From Pseudomonadota bacterium (GTDB lineage: Bacteria; Desulfobacterota; Desulfobulbia; Desulfobulbales; JAGXFP01): a stretch of DNA of 64,000 nucleotides. The position numbers and the translations under genes were made by a program. This document shows, piece after piece, positions 22,569-31,650 of the stretch. The DNA lies in contig JAHJIQ010000026.1 of assembly GCA_018823285.1 (NCBI GenBank), forward strand, positions 1 through 64,000, given 5' to 3'. Below the pieces are notes generated by a model that saw only the letters and a list, made by a program, of their open reading frames with translations, did no database searches and had not been told where the DNA came from. How positions within the stretch are numbered: the first letter of the stretch is position 1; every line of letters begins with the position of its first letter.

Positions 22569-24509
22569 ATGCCCGACTTAGTCAACGTAACCTATGCCCG
22601 AACGGGCCGCTCCATCGCCACCGACGGGATGGGCATGCGGGAGATGCAGGCCCGGGCCTTTGCGGCCGGGAAGGCCCAATATCTGCTGCTGAAAGCGCCG
22701 CCCGCCTCCGGGAAATCTCGCGCCTTGATGTTTCTGGGGTTGGATAAACTCTTTAACCAGGGCCTGAAAAAAGTGATCGTGGCGGTGCCGGAGCGTTCCA
22801 TCGGCAGCTCCTTTGCCCGGACTGACCTGACCAGGCATGGTTTCTTTGCCGATTGGGACTTTAATCCGGCCTGTAATCTCTGCACTCCCGGCGGCGAGAC
22901 GAGCAAGGTTACCGCCTTTGTAAACTTTTTAAACGATCCGGCCGCGACCATTCTGATCTGCACCCATGCCACCCTGCGCTTCGCCTTTGAGGCGGTGGCG
23001 GAAGAAAAGTTCAACGACACCCTGCTGGCCATCGATGAGTTCCACCATGTCTCGGCCGACAGCGACAACCGGCTGGGCGAGGTGATCCGTTCCATCATGG
23101 CCAACACCTCGGCCCATATTGTCGCGATGACCGGTTCCTATTTCCGGGGCGACTCGGTGCCGGTGCTGGAGCCTGCGGATGAAGCCAGGTTTGTCAAGGT
23201 CACCTATAACTACTATGAACAGCTGAACGGTTATGAGCATTTAAAGACCTTGGGCATCGGCTACCATTTTTATCAGGGCCGTTATCTGAGCGCCATTGAC
23301 GAGGTGCTGGATACCGATAAAAAGACGATCCTCCATATTCCCAATGTCAATGCCGGCGAATCAACCAAAGATAAACATAATGAGGTCAACGCTATCCTTG
23401 ATCTCATCGGCGCCGTGACCCATCAGGACCCGGATAGCGGCGTGATTTTTGTGAAGCGGCACAACGACGGCAAGATCATCAAGGTTGCCGATCTGGTGGA
23501 AGACACCCCCAGGGAGCGAGACAAAATTGTCGGCTACCTGCGCGAAATGGATGATGTTGACGACATGGATCTGATCATCGCTCTCGGCATGGCCAAGGAG
23601 GGCTTTGACTGGCCCTATTGCGAGCATGCCCTGACTGTAGGATACAGGGGATCGCTCACCGAGATTATCCAGATCATCGGTCGGGCCACCCGTGACAGCA
23701 ATAACAAGACCCACGCTCAGTTCACCAACCTTATTGCCCAGCCGGACGCGGTGGATGAAGAGGTGCGGCTGTCGGTCAATAACATGCTGAAAGCCATTAC
23801 CGCCTCGCTCTTGATGGAACAGGTACTGGCCCCGAATTTCAAGTTCAAGACCAGACGGTTTGATGATGATCCGCCGGAGGCAGGGACTTTGAAGATACGG
23901 GGATTCAAGGAACCCAGCTCGCAGCGGGTGAAGGATATTGTCGAGTCCGACCTCAATGACCTGAAAGCCGCTATCCTGCAGGACAATACCTTACTCAAGA
24001 CCCTGCCCGGTGAGTTTATTGAGCCGGAGGTGATCAACAAAGTGCTGATCCCCAAGGTAATCCAGACCAGGTATCCGGAGTTGACCCCGGAAGAGGTTGA
24101 AGAAGTGCGCCAGCACGTGGTGGCTGACTCGGCGATCAAGAACGGCGAGATCAAAACGGTCGGCGATAAAAGTTTTGTGCGGATGGCCGGCAAGTTTGTC
24201 AATATCGATGACCTGCACATTGACCTGATCGATCAGATCAACCCGTTTCAGAAGGCTTTCGAGGTATTGTCAAAATCGGTGACCGCCAAACTGCTCAAGG
24301 TGATCCAGGAGACCATCGACGCCGGGCGTATTCAGATGACGGACGAGGAAGCGGTCATTTTGTACCGGGACAAGATCGGCCCCTTTATGAAGACTCATGG
24401 CGGACGGGAGCCAAATATCAACGCAAGCGACCCCCTGGAAAAAAGAATGGCCGAGGCGCTGGTTTATTTACGCAATAAGAGGCGGCAACAGACAATTAGC
24501 GCATCATGA
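22569..24509 (+). CDS. DEAD/DEAH-box (superfamily 2) helicase of the accessory island
   Basis: A 646-residue SF2 helicase-like protein. The Q-like entry REMQARAF precedes Walker A LKAPPASGKSRALMF (about 40), motif II LLAIDEFHHVS (about 152-162), motif III AMTGSYFRGD, and motif VI EIIQIIGRATRDS (about 363-375). The C-terminal ~230 residues are helical and unassigned. I chose ATG 22569 because an upstream extension to 22497 would overlap the antitoxin fragment in another frame and adds no domain. AGGGAGAA precedes it by about 12 bp. It overlaps the GIY-YIG gene by 4 bp (ATGA-type). Pairing with the nuclease suggests DNA translocation coupled to cleavage. Confidence 0.88.
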   Translation: MPDLVNVTYARTGRSIATDGMGMREMQARAFAAGKAQYLLLKAPPASGKSRALMFLGLDKLFNQGLKKVIVAVPERSIGSSFARTDLTRHGFFADWDFNPACNLCTPGGETSKVTAFVNFLNDPAATILICTHATLRFAFEAVAEEKFNDTLLAIDEFHHVSADSDNRLGEVIRSIMANTSAHIVAMTGSYFRGDSVPVLEPADEARFVKVTYNYYEQLNGYEHLKTLGIGYHFYQGRYLSAIDEVLDTDKKTILHIPNVNAGESTKDKHNEVNAILDLIGAVTHQDPDSGVIFVKRHNDGKIIKVADLVEDTPRERDKIVGYLREMDDVDDMDLIIALGMAKEGFDWPYCEHALTVGYRGSLTEIIQIIGRATRDSNNKTHAQFTNLIAQPDAVDEEVRLSVNNMLKAITASLLMEQVLAPNFKFKTRRFDDDPPEAGTLKIRGFKEPSSQRVKDIVESDLNDLKAAILQDNTLLKTLPGEFIEPEVINKVLIPKVIQTRYPELTPEEVEEVRQHVVADSAIKNGEIKTVGDKSFVRMAGKFVNIDDLHIDLIDQINPFQKAFEVLSKSVTAKLLKVIQETIDAGRIQMTDEEAVILYRDKIGPFMKTHGGREPNINASDPLEKRMAEALVYLRNKRRQQTISAS

Positions 24510-25711
24510 TTGATTTTGAGAAAGAATTACATACGATCCTGCAGGATGATCCTTTAGGATTGCTGGCCGTCAAGGCAAAGGCATCTTCCGCCATCAGCGG
24601 TGATGAGAGACTGGTTGCCTCTTTTGAGGAGATCAACTCATTTATCCGTGAACATGGTCATGAACCGGCGGAAAGCCGTGATATAAATGAAAGAAGGCTG
24701 TACAGCAGGTTGAAAGGCATACGCAATAACCCGCAAACCGCTGAACCATTAACTGACTACGATATCTTCGGCCTGCTTGGTGAACCGGAAAAGGTGGAGC
24801 CGGTGGAGTTAAACACGGTTGAGGACGTGCTGGAACATGACACCCTTGGTTTGCTTGATGGCGGCGCTTCCGGCGGTGAGGCTGATCCGGGCGATATTTT
24901 TACACTGACCCACGTCTCCAAGCCTGCCGACAGGCCGGACTATGTCGCCAAACGTAAAAAATGCAAAGAGTTTGCCCGGTTCGAGCCTCTCTTTAGGGCC
25001 ATACATACCGGCCTGAAAACAAAAGTAAAAGTTACCAGAAAATTTACCAGTGAAAGGCAGATCAAGCCTGGAGAATTTTTTATTCTCGATGGCATGCTGG
25101 TTCTGGTTGCCAATCAGGGAGAATGGGAAAAAAAGAATTTCGGCAATGTCAATGCCCGGCTCTATTGCGTATTTGAGAACGGTACAGAGTCAAACATGTA
25201 CCTGCGCTCTCTGGCCGCGGCCCTCTGGAAAGACGAGCACAGCCGCCAGGTTATCGATGCAAAACAGAAAGAATTGTTCAAAGAGGATGAGCAAGTTGCC
25301 GGGGAAGATGAAGCCACGGGCTATATTTATGTCTTGCGTTCTTTGAGTGAAGCGCCTGAGATCAGAGAAATCGAAAACCTGTATAAAATCGGTTTTTCCC
25401 GCAAACCTATCGCTGACAGAATCCAAAATGCCGCCCAGGAACCAACCTATCTTATGGCTGATGTGGTTCCGGTGGTAGACTGGCAGACATATAACCTTAA
25501 TCCACAAAAGCTTGAACAGCTTCTCCATACTTTTTTTGCCGAAGCATGTATCGAGCTGGATGTTTTTGACGGTGATGGCAAACGGCATACTCCCAGAGAG
25601 TGGTTCGATGTGCCCTTGCATATTATTGAAACAGTCGTAGAACTGTTGATTAATGGTGAGATTGTCAACTATCGCTATCATCACGCCAGGCAGGAAATCA
25701 TGGCAAAATGA
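24506..25711 (+). CDS. GIY-YIG nuclease-domain protein coupled to the helicase
   Basis: A 401-residue protein. The N-terminal ~260 residues contain two similar DPLGLLAV/DTLGLLDG-like segments and a beta-rich middle (KPGEFFILDGMLVLVANQG, then ENGTESNMYLRSLAAAL). The C-terminal nuclease has GYIYVLRS near 271, LYKIGFSRKPIADRI near 290-305, and the helix KLEQLLHTFF with the metal-binding Glu, ending REWFDVPL as in the T5orf172/MUG113 subgroup. All expected catalytic positions (Tyr, Tyr, Arg, Glu) are visible. It starts within the helicase stop codon. This pair recurs in defence islands as I remember it. Probable role: endonuclease of a restriction-like system. Confidence 0.87.
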   Translation: MIDFEKELHTILQDDPLGLLAVKAKASSAISGDERLVASFEEINSFIREHGHEPAESRDINERRLYSRLKGIRNNPQTAEPLTDYDIFGLLGEPEKVEPVELNTVEDVLEHDTLGLLDGGASGGEADPGDIFTLTHVSKPADRPDYVAKRKKCKEFARFEPLFRAIHTGLKTKVKVTRKFTSERQIKPGEFFILDGMLVLVANQGEWEKKNFGNVNARLYCVFENGTESNMYLRSLAAALWKDEHSRQVIDAKQKELFKEDEQVAGEDEATGYIYVLRSLSEAPEIREIENLYKIGFSRKPIADRIQNAAQEPTYLMADVVPVVDWQTYNLNPQKLEQLLHTFFAEACIELDVFDGDGKRHTPREWFDVPLHIIETVVELLINGEIVNYRYHHARQEIMAK

Positions 25712-25757
25712 GATGTTCTGCCCTTGCAGCATATTGCTTTGATGTGGGGCACCTATT

Positions 25758-25775
25758 AAAAAACCTTTTTCAAGG
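25758..25775 (-). terminator. Weak terminator after mutY
   Basis: Read on the minus strand: CCTT-GAAA-AAGG followed by TTTTTT. The stem is only 4 bp, so confidence is low. Confidence 0.35.
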
Positions 25776-25789
25776 AATAGTCTGCTTAT

Positions 25790-26860
25790 TTAAGAAAAGG
25801 GCAAAGATGTTCTAATCAGTTTCCGGTGACCGGCGGAAAAGGCATACCGGTTGAGATCTTCTATAGATACCCATTTATACTCCGCACCATCATTCTTCCT
25901 AGTGCTGGATTCTCCAGACACCTCACAATGGTACCCATATAGAGTCACCCTATAAACGGTATAACTATGCTTAATAATTCCGGTTTTTCCGACAACCCCG
26001 ACAGTTAATCCGGTTTTTTCATAAAAAGTACGTTTCAGACCACTTATTTTGGCTTCCCCTTTCTCCAGCCTGCCCCCGGGGAATTCCCACAACCCGCCCC
26101 ACACCTTGCCCTCGGGTCGCTTGCGGATCAGGACTTTCCCGTCGGAGAAAAGAATTCCGGCCACCATGGTGAGCGGAGTGCTTTTCCTGCCGCCACCCTG
26201 AACAGGCCTTTCCCCGACGATATTCTTTTCATGCGCAAGGCACAATTCACTGACCGGGCACCGGTCGCATAACGGCTGCTTCGGGGTGCAGATCAAAGCC
26301 CCCAGTTCCATCAGGGACTGGTTGAATTCCCGAGCCATTCCAGGAGGAATCAACGCCTCCGCCTGCTGCCAGATAAACCGATGGCTCTCCTTTTCCTTCA
26401 CCGGCTTTGCCAGGTTGAAAATTCGGGCAAAAACCCGTTCCACGTTGCCGTCGACAATGGGGAACTCCCGATTGAAGGCAAGACTCATGATGGCTCCTGC
26501 GGTATAAGGGCCGATGCCCGGCAGCGCCAGCAGCGCCTGGTGCTCCTGCGGCATTCGTCCTTCATGCTCCTGTACGATGATCACTGCCGCTCGGACAAGA
26601 TTCTTCGCCCTGCTGTAATAGCCGAGCCCTTCCCACAGTTTAAGAATCTCATCCTCAGAGGCCCTGACAATACTCTCAATATCGGGAAATCTCGCGATCC
26701 AGCGCTGAAAATACTCCACCACCCGATCCATCCGGGTCTGCTGCAGCATGATCTCCGAGATCCAGATATGGTATGGGAGATAGGTTTTTCGCCAGGGCAG
26801 GTCCCGAGCATTTTGCGCAAACCAGTCGAGGAGCTTTTGCTGAAACAGATTTTTATTCAT
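25790..26860 (-). CDS. mutY: A/G-specific adenine DNA glycosylase MutY
   Basis: A 356-residue base-excision repair enzyme that removes adenine mispaired with 8-oxoguanine. The N-terminal helix-hairpin-helix domain has the catalytic Glu in WISEIMLQQTRMDRV, LPGIGPYTAGAI and VDGNVERVFAR with the conserved Asp. The 4Fe-4S loop ligands are in CTPKQPLCDRCPVSELC (C-x6-C-x2-C-x5-C). The C-terminus is the NUDIX-like 8-oxoG recognition domain (GGLWEFPGGRLEKGE). Length and architecture are standard. It is a single-gene unit on the opposite strand to the defence island and marks its right edge. Confidence 0.95.
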   Translation of the reverse strand: MNKNLFQQKLLDWFAQNARDLPWRKTYLPYHIWISEIMLQQTRMDRVVEYFQRWIARFPDIESIVRASEDEILKLWEGLGYYSRAKNLVRAAVIIVQEHEGRMPQEHQALLALPGIGPYTAGAIMSLAFNREFPIVDGNVERVFARIFNLAKPVKEKESHRFIWQQAEALIPPGMAREFNQSLMELGALICTPKQPLCDRCPVSELCLAHEKNIVGERPVQGGGRKSTPLTMVAGILFSDGKVLIRKRPEGKVWGGLWEFPGGRLEKGEAKISGLKRTFYEKTGLTVGVVGKTGIIKHSYTVYRVTLYGYHCEVSGESSTRKNDGAEYKWVSIEDLNRYAFSAGHRKLIRTSLPFS

Positions 26861-27069
26861 GGAGACCCGATAACAATTTAGGTGAAATCAGAAAATACTA
26901 TTTCCGGTACTGCGCGTCCCTGCGGCTTACTAGTACCCCAGACAGATTACAACTTTTTACCTGCAGATTTTCACGGTTCTATTATAATAGCCAATGTCTG
27001 TTGATACCGGCGATCGGTTTGCGATGCCTTTCCGCCCTTAAATATTCTCTACTGGGACCCGCATGGAAA

Positions 27070-27453
27070 ATGGAAGAATGGGTAATTGTTCATAACAACC
27101 GGATCATCAAGCGTTTCAAGATCAATAACGGCCAGAGTCTGGTGATCGGCAGGGGCCCTGAAGCCAACATCGTGATCAACCATAGCGCCATTTCCAGAAA
27201 ACATTGTTCCCTTGAATTAATGGGCGCGGAATATTTCATTACAGACCATTACAGCCTCAACGGAACCAAGATCAACGGCAATTCGATCACTTCAGCTGTG
27301 CAGATCAACAGGAGCGACCTGATCGAACTCGGCAGTTTTATTCTGAAACCCGCCGCATTATTAACCGGCAAAGAAAAAACAAATCCCGTTGCTGCAAGTC
27401 CGGACAGTTCCAAAAAAACGCTTCTCGCCAAAGACTTCAGAAAGAAATCCTGA
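27070..27453 (+). CDS. FHA-domain protein (paralogue 1)
   Basis: A 127-residue protein beginning MEEWVIVHNNRIIKRF. A single forkhead-associated domain covers about 5-95, with the phosphothreonine-binding signatures VIGRGPEANIVI, SAISRKHCSLE and SLNGTKINGN. A short Ala/Ser/Lys tail follows. FHA domains bind phospho-Thr peptides; no Ser/Thr kinase is present in the window, so the partner is unknown. The start at 27070 is supported by exact correspondence with the start of the downstream paralogue; a frame-shifted ATG lies at 27063. The gap to the next gene is 16 bp. Confidence 0.88.
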   Translation: MEEWVIVHNNRIIKRFKINNGQSLVIGRGPEANIVINHSAISRKHCSLELMGAEYFITDHYSLNGTKINGNSITSAVQINRSDLIELGSFILKPAALLTGKEKTNPVAASPDSSKKTLLAKDFRKKS

Positions 27454-27469
27454 CAGACAAGGACCGACT

Positions 27470-28174
27470 ATGGAAGAATGGGTACTCGTTCATAATGACC
27501 GGATCGTCAAGCGCTTCAGTATCGAGAACGGCCAGTGTCTGACCATCGGCAGGGACGCGGACGCCGACATCGTGATCAATAACACCGCCATTTCCCGAAA
27601 GCACACCTCCCTTGAACTGATGGGAGGTTCCTACTATCTCACGGACCTCTACAGTTTGAACGGGACCAAGGTCAACGGCAAGCAGATCGTCTCATCGGTG
27701 CCGATCAGCAAAAACGATCTGATCGAAGTCGGCAAGTTTATTCTGAAACCCGCAGAGTATCTTACCGGCGAAGCTGAAGCAGGTTCGGTTGCCGCAAACC
27801 CCGACAGCTTCAACCAGACGATCTACGTGAGCGGTCTCTACAAAAGGAGCCTGCTGAACAAGGAGAAAAAACCGAAGAAATATAACGAGCTTACCGTGCT
27901 GGAAGGGAAGGCCTCCCCGGAAACGCTTTCCCTGAAAGGGCGGGGCAGCATCAGGGCCGGCAAAGACATCACCAGCGACCTGATCCTCGCCGGCTGGTTT
28001 ATCGGCAACCCCCAATTCTTTATTACCCATCGCGGTGACGGCTACTACATCGTTCACAACAAAAGTCTTCTGCACAGAATGACCTCCATCAACGGCAAAC
28101 CTCTCAAGGGAGAGCGGAAACTGCGCAAGAAAGATATCATTTCAGTGGGAAGCATCCGGATTCAGTTCAACTGA
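27470..28174 (+). CDS. FHA-domain protein (paralogue 2) with a second FHA-like C-terminal domain
   Basis: A 234-residue protein. Residues 1-100 are highly similar to the preceding gene (MEEWVLVHNDRIVKRF, TIGRDADADIVI, AISRKHTSLE, SLNGTKVNGK), a clear tandem duplication. The C-terminal ~95 residues form a divergent second FHA-like fold: GSIRAGKDITSDLILAG, then FFITHRGDGYYIVH and MTSINGKPLKG. A linker of about 40 residues (SFNQTIYVSG, Lys-rich) joins them. The role may be scaffolding in a phospho-signalling system. Starts with ATG after an ACAAGGA Shine-Dalgarno-like sequence. Confidence 0.88.
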   Translation: MEEWVLVHNDRIVKRFSIENGQCLTIGRDADADIVINNTAISRKHTSLELMGGSYYLTDLYSLNGTKVNGKQIVSSVPISKNDLIEVGKFILKPAEYLTGEAEAGSVAANPDSFNQTIYVSGLYKRSLLNKEKKPKKYNELTVLEGKASPETLSLKGRGSIRAGKDITSDLILAGWFIGNPQFFITHRGDGYYIVHNKSLLHRMTSINGKPLKGERKLRKKDIISVGSIRIQFN

Positions 28175-28309
28175 CAACCACTCGTTGGAACCGCTGGGAA
28201 GAGAACTCTTTTTAAACACAAAATTTTGCCGCTGGGAAATCCTGGTTTTTGCAGCTCACGAAAACTTGCAGAGAGCAGGGTGTAACATCTCTTTTACCGG
28301 CAACGCATT

Positions 28310-30601
28310 TCACTCTGCCGCTTCCGCTTCCGCAAAAACCTCCCTGATCGCAGCGGTAAAGTCGGAGATGATGATCGGCTTGGTAATATATCTCCTGATC
28401 CCGATGGCCCGGGCCTTTTCTTCGTTAATGATCTCACTGAAACCGGTGCAGAGGATAATCGGCATTGCCGGGAACAGCTCGATGACCCGCTGGGCCAACT
28501 GGGCGCCGGTCATTTCCGGCATGGTCATATCGGTGATCAGCATGTCGAATTTGCCCTGACTCTGTTCCAGTACAGTCAGGGCGGCGAGGCTGCCGGAACA
28601 TGTCTCCACCCTGTACCCCAGCGATTCAAGAACCTTCTTTTCAAGTTCCAGCACCTGGGTTTCATCATCAACCAGAAGGATCCGCTCATTGCCCCGGAGC
28701 AGTTCGGGGGCCACGGGTGGCGCTTCATCTTCCTGCACGGTTGTCTTCGGGAAATAGAGTCTGAATACCGTTCCCTCTCCGGGTTCACTGTAGACCGTGA
28801 TATGCCCGTTCATGGCTTTCATGATGCCATGGACAACGCTTAAGCCAAGACCGGTCCCCTCTTTTCTGCCTTTGGTGGTAAAATATGGCTCGAAAATCTT
28901 CTTCCTAATCTCCGCCGGAATCCCGCACCCGGTATCACTCACTTCAAGGCACACATATCTTCCCGGATCCAGCGTGAGTTCAGCCGGATACTCATTTTTT
29001 GCAATTTCCACCTGGGTCAGTTTGATCCCAAGCACTCCCCCTTTCTCACGCATTGCATGATAAGCATTGGTGCAGAGGTTCATGAGAACCTGATGAACCT
29101 GCGTCGGATCGCCAAGGATGAACCCGCAATCGTTATTGATCTGCTGCCTGATCTCAATCGTCTTCGGGATTGTTGATCTGAGGAGCTTGATCACTTCCTT
29201 GGCAATCGTATTGATGGCCAGGGGCATCAGCTCATGGCCCGCCTGGCGGCTGAAGGTCAGAATCTGCTGCACCAGGTCCCGGGCCCTTTTTGAGGCGTTG
29301 ATAATCTCGTGAGCAAATTCATGGTTCCGGTCCCCGGGTTGCAGATTCAATTCAATCAGTTCGGCATACCCAAGGATCGGAGTCAGCACATTATTGAAGT
29401 CGTGGGCTATCCCTCCGGCGAGGGTGCCGATCGCCTCCATCTTCTGGGCCTGTCTGAGCTGTTCCTCCAGACTCCGTTTTTCTTCTTCAATTTTTCTGCT
29501 TTCGGATATGTCGCGCATCACGATGACCGCACCGATGGTCTGAAAGTCATTGTTCATAATCGGTGCTTCCGAGTAGATGATGCTCCTTTTCTCACCAGCT
29601 GCGTCCAGCATGATTGCCGGTTCGTTATGCTCTACAATTCTGCCGGAAATCAGGGCCGGCTCCAGCCCGATCCCCCGGGGATCCTCACCGGGCCGGCCTT
29701 CAAGTTTTAAAATACTCGAAATTTTCCGGCCCCGGGCCTGCTCCGCAGACCAGCCGGTCAGCCTGACCGCCGCCCGGTTCAGAAGGATGATCCTCTCTTC
29801 GGTGTCGGTGGCCACCACCCCTTCACTGATACTGTGCATGGTGGTGTCAAGGCGTTCTCTCTCCGCAACCAGCTCTCTTTCGGTTTTCTCGATCTTCTCG
29901 GCGGCATAGTTCAAGGAATCGGCAAGATCCTGCAGTTCTTCCGTGATATAGCGTTCGGTAATCCTCGCTCCTTTTGTGTCACCGAGGACCCTTGCAAACT
30001 GCGAAAGGTCAAGAAACGCCTTGATCGGCAGTCTCAGGATATACAGGAAAAGCAGGATCGTCAGCACCAGCCAGAAGAGACCGACCACCAGGGTGTCGTA
30101 CCAGAAATGGCGGCGCGTGGCCTTGATCTCTTCCAGCGAGAAAACAATCTGCAGATTGGCCAGGTGATTGAAAGCCTTGACCGGTTGGACCACGACCATA
30201 TTCATGTCGTTGATGAGCAATTCCGGAGCGGTCAATTCCCGGAATTTCACCCCGGATCCTTCGTAAACCAGTTCCGGCGCTTTACCTTTCTCGTGCCTGA
30301 TATTGCTGATGACCGTCCCCGAAAATTCAACAACGGTTATTGCTTCAATATCAGGTAGTCTCGCCGACTGGAGAAGATAATGATCGATCCCGGCAAAGTC
30401 TGCGACAACAAGCCGATTGGCGATGAAGATTGCCAGATTTTCGGCAATCAGCAGCGCGCTCTTTTTCTTCTGCTCCACCATATTTTCCGCATGGTGGTTG
30501 CCGATATAGACGCTGTAGGAAATATTGGAGGCCACCAGGATCAGCGAGACAACAAAAATAACCTTCTGATAGAGCTTTCTGGGGAGAAGAGTCAGTTTCA
30601 T
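28310..30601 (-). CDS. Hybrid sensor histidine kinase (membrane sensor, PAS, kinase, receiver)
   Basis: A 763-residue membrane kinase. A first transmembrane helix (about 10-30) and a second (about 185-205) bracket a periplasmic domain. A HAMP-like linker ([20 protein letters not shown]) and a PAS domain (about 255-375, [14 protein letters not shown]) precede the HisKA phospho-acceptor His near 400 in [13 protein letters not shown], and the HATPase with DTGCGIP and [13 protein letters not shown]-terminal receiver has its Asp near 690 in [11 protein letters not shown]. No output domain, so phosphate probably flows within or to another protein. ATG 30601 is preceded by GGGAAGG; the PhnD-like gene ends 17 bp upstream, so the pair is one operon and the binding protein may present the ligand. 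Confidence 0.92.
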   Translation of the reverse strand: MKLTLLPRKLYQKVIFVVSLILVASNISYSVYIGNHHAENMVEQKKKSALLIAENLAIFIANRLVVADFAGIDHYLLQSARLPDIEAITVVEFSGTVISNIRHEKGKAPELVYEGSGVKFRELTAPELLINDMNMVVVQPVKAFNHLANLQIVFSLEEIKATRRHFWYDTLVVGLFWLVLTILLFLYILRLPIKAFLDLSQFARVLGDTKGARITERYITEELQDLADSLNYAAEKIEKTERELVAERERLDTTMHSISEGVVATDTEERIILLNRAAVRLTGWSAEQARGRKISSILKLEGRPGEDPRGIGLEPALISGRIVEHNEPAIMLDAAGEKRSIIYSEAPIMNNDFQTIGAVIVMRDISESRKIEEEKRSLEEQLRQAQKMEAIGTLAGGIAHDFNNVLTPILGYAELIELNLQPGDRNHEFAHEIINASKRARDLVQQILTFSRQAGHELMPLAINTIAKEVIKLLRSTIPKTIEIRQQINNDCGFILGDPTQVHQVLMNLCTNAYHAMREKGGVLGIKLTQVEIAKNEYPAELTLDPGRYVCLEVSDTGCGIPAEIRKKIFEPYFTTKGRKEGTGLGLSVVHGIMKAMNGHITVYSEPGEGTVFRLYFPKTTVQEDEAPPVAPELLRGNERILLVDDETQVLELEKKVLESLGYRVETCSGSLAALTVLEQSQGKFDMLITDMTMPEMTGAQLAQRVIELFPAMPIILCTGFSEIINEEKARAIGIRRYITKPIIISDFTAAIREVFAEAEAAE

Positions 30602-30618
30602 TGCCTTCCCACGGATGT

Positions 30619-31464
30619 TCAATCGACCATGTACTTTTCAAGCCAGCGGTAATCCCTCTGATAATCCGCAAGGACCAGTGGAGAAGGCATGCGGATTGAC
30701 TCCAGGAGTTTTTTCCCCTCTTCCTCTCCGGCCATCCTCAACATCGCACCGACAATCGCCTCCCGTGCCGCTTCAGGGGTCCTGGGGTGGGCGGCAATCG
30801 GGTGCGGGGCCATGGGCGGGGTTTCATAGATGGTCTTTAATCGGGAGACAACTTCGGACGACTCACGATTCAGTGAAACGTCGAGGGTGCCGCCCGCCTC
30901 GGCCTTGCCGAGCAGGACATTCTTATAGACATTCCCCGAACTGCCCGCATAGACGATATGAAAGTCGCCAATTTCCTCCTCGGTGGAGAGGGCCTGGCGG
31001 AGAACCACCGAGCAGAGGCTTCTTTCACTGACAAAGGCGATGTTCTGACCTTTCAGTTCCTGAACCGAACTGATCTTTGAGTCAGTGGGCACAAAGATGG
31101 CTCCCTTGAAAAACTTTTCACTCCTGACAAGCGGAATATAACCCTGCTGGTTGAATGCCGCCGCCTCCTGGGTTGAATTCAGATAGGCGAAATCGACCAG
31201 ACCTTCCTTGAGGCTGTTCTCGAACTGGGAAACATGATCATAGACTTTGACCGAAAGCAGCAACCCGGTCTCCTTCGACAGACGGTCGATAAACGGCGCC
31301 CACCGTTCATACATTTTCAGGGCGGGCCCCTGGGGGATGAGACCAATGGTATACCCCTTCTCCCCGGCCAGTGGTTGCCCTGGCGTGAAGAGAAAAATTA
31401 TGGCTCCCATCACGATCAGGGTGACGACAAACTTCCTGCCGAATCGGCTTGCACTTCGCTTCAT
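30619..31464 (-). CDS. PhnD-like periplasmic substrate-binding protein
   Basis: A 281-residue secreted binding protein. A signal segment (about 10-30, KFVVTLIVMGAIIFLF) precedes a type II periplasmic-binding fold: YTIGLIPQGPALKMYERW, then DFAYLNSTQEAAA and KGAIFVPTDSKISSVQELKG, typical of the PhnD/SsuA-like group that binds phosphonates and similar anions. No permease or ATPase gene is nearby. Instead it precedes a hybrid histidine kinase, so it probably serves as a ligand-sensing partner. Start placed at ATG 31464, preceded by GAGGAG; the frame is open further upstream but without a better start. Ligand unknown. Confidence 0.85.
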   Translation of the reverse strand: MKRSASRFGRKFVVTLIVMGAIIFLFTPGQPLAGEKGYTIGLIPQGPALKMYERWAPFIDRLSKETGLLLSVKVYDHVSQFENSLKEGLVDFAYLNSTQEAAAFNQQGYIPLVRSEKFFKGAIFVPTDSKISSVQELKGQNIAFVSERSLCSVVLRQALSTEEEIGDFHIVYAGSSGNVYKNVLLGKAEAGGTLDVSLNRESSEVVSRLKTIYETPPMAPHPIAAHPRTPEAAREAIVGAMLRMAGEEEGKKLLESIRMPSPLVLADYQRDYRWLEKYMVD

Positions 31465-31589
31465 GCGCTCCTCCTCAAAAATTGCTTTTCTCATTATCCA
31501 TTGCAATGCTCTCACAAAACCTTCTGCCGTGTCAAGAATCTCATGGGGCATGACACCACCGCCGCCGACTTCGTATCTACTTAATATAT

Positions 31590-31618
31590 TTGACTTATTT
31601 TTATTTTTCGGGGATTAT
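31590..31618 (+). promoter_or_regulatory. Likely promoter of the membrane histidine kinase
   Basis: TTGACT (31590-31595), 17-bp spacer, GATTAT (31613-31618), about 33 bp before the TTG start at 31651. It lies in an AT-rich gap between divergent genes. Confidence 0.45.
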
Positions 31619-31650
31619 CCCATTTTCATGATTGACACCTGGAGAGCAAT

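Noticed and set aside
30619..31551. Longer N-terminus for the PhnD-like protein starting at 31551
   Set aside because: The extra residues spoil the signal peptide, whereas ATG 31464 has GAGGAG upstream and a normal signal sequence.
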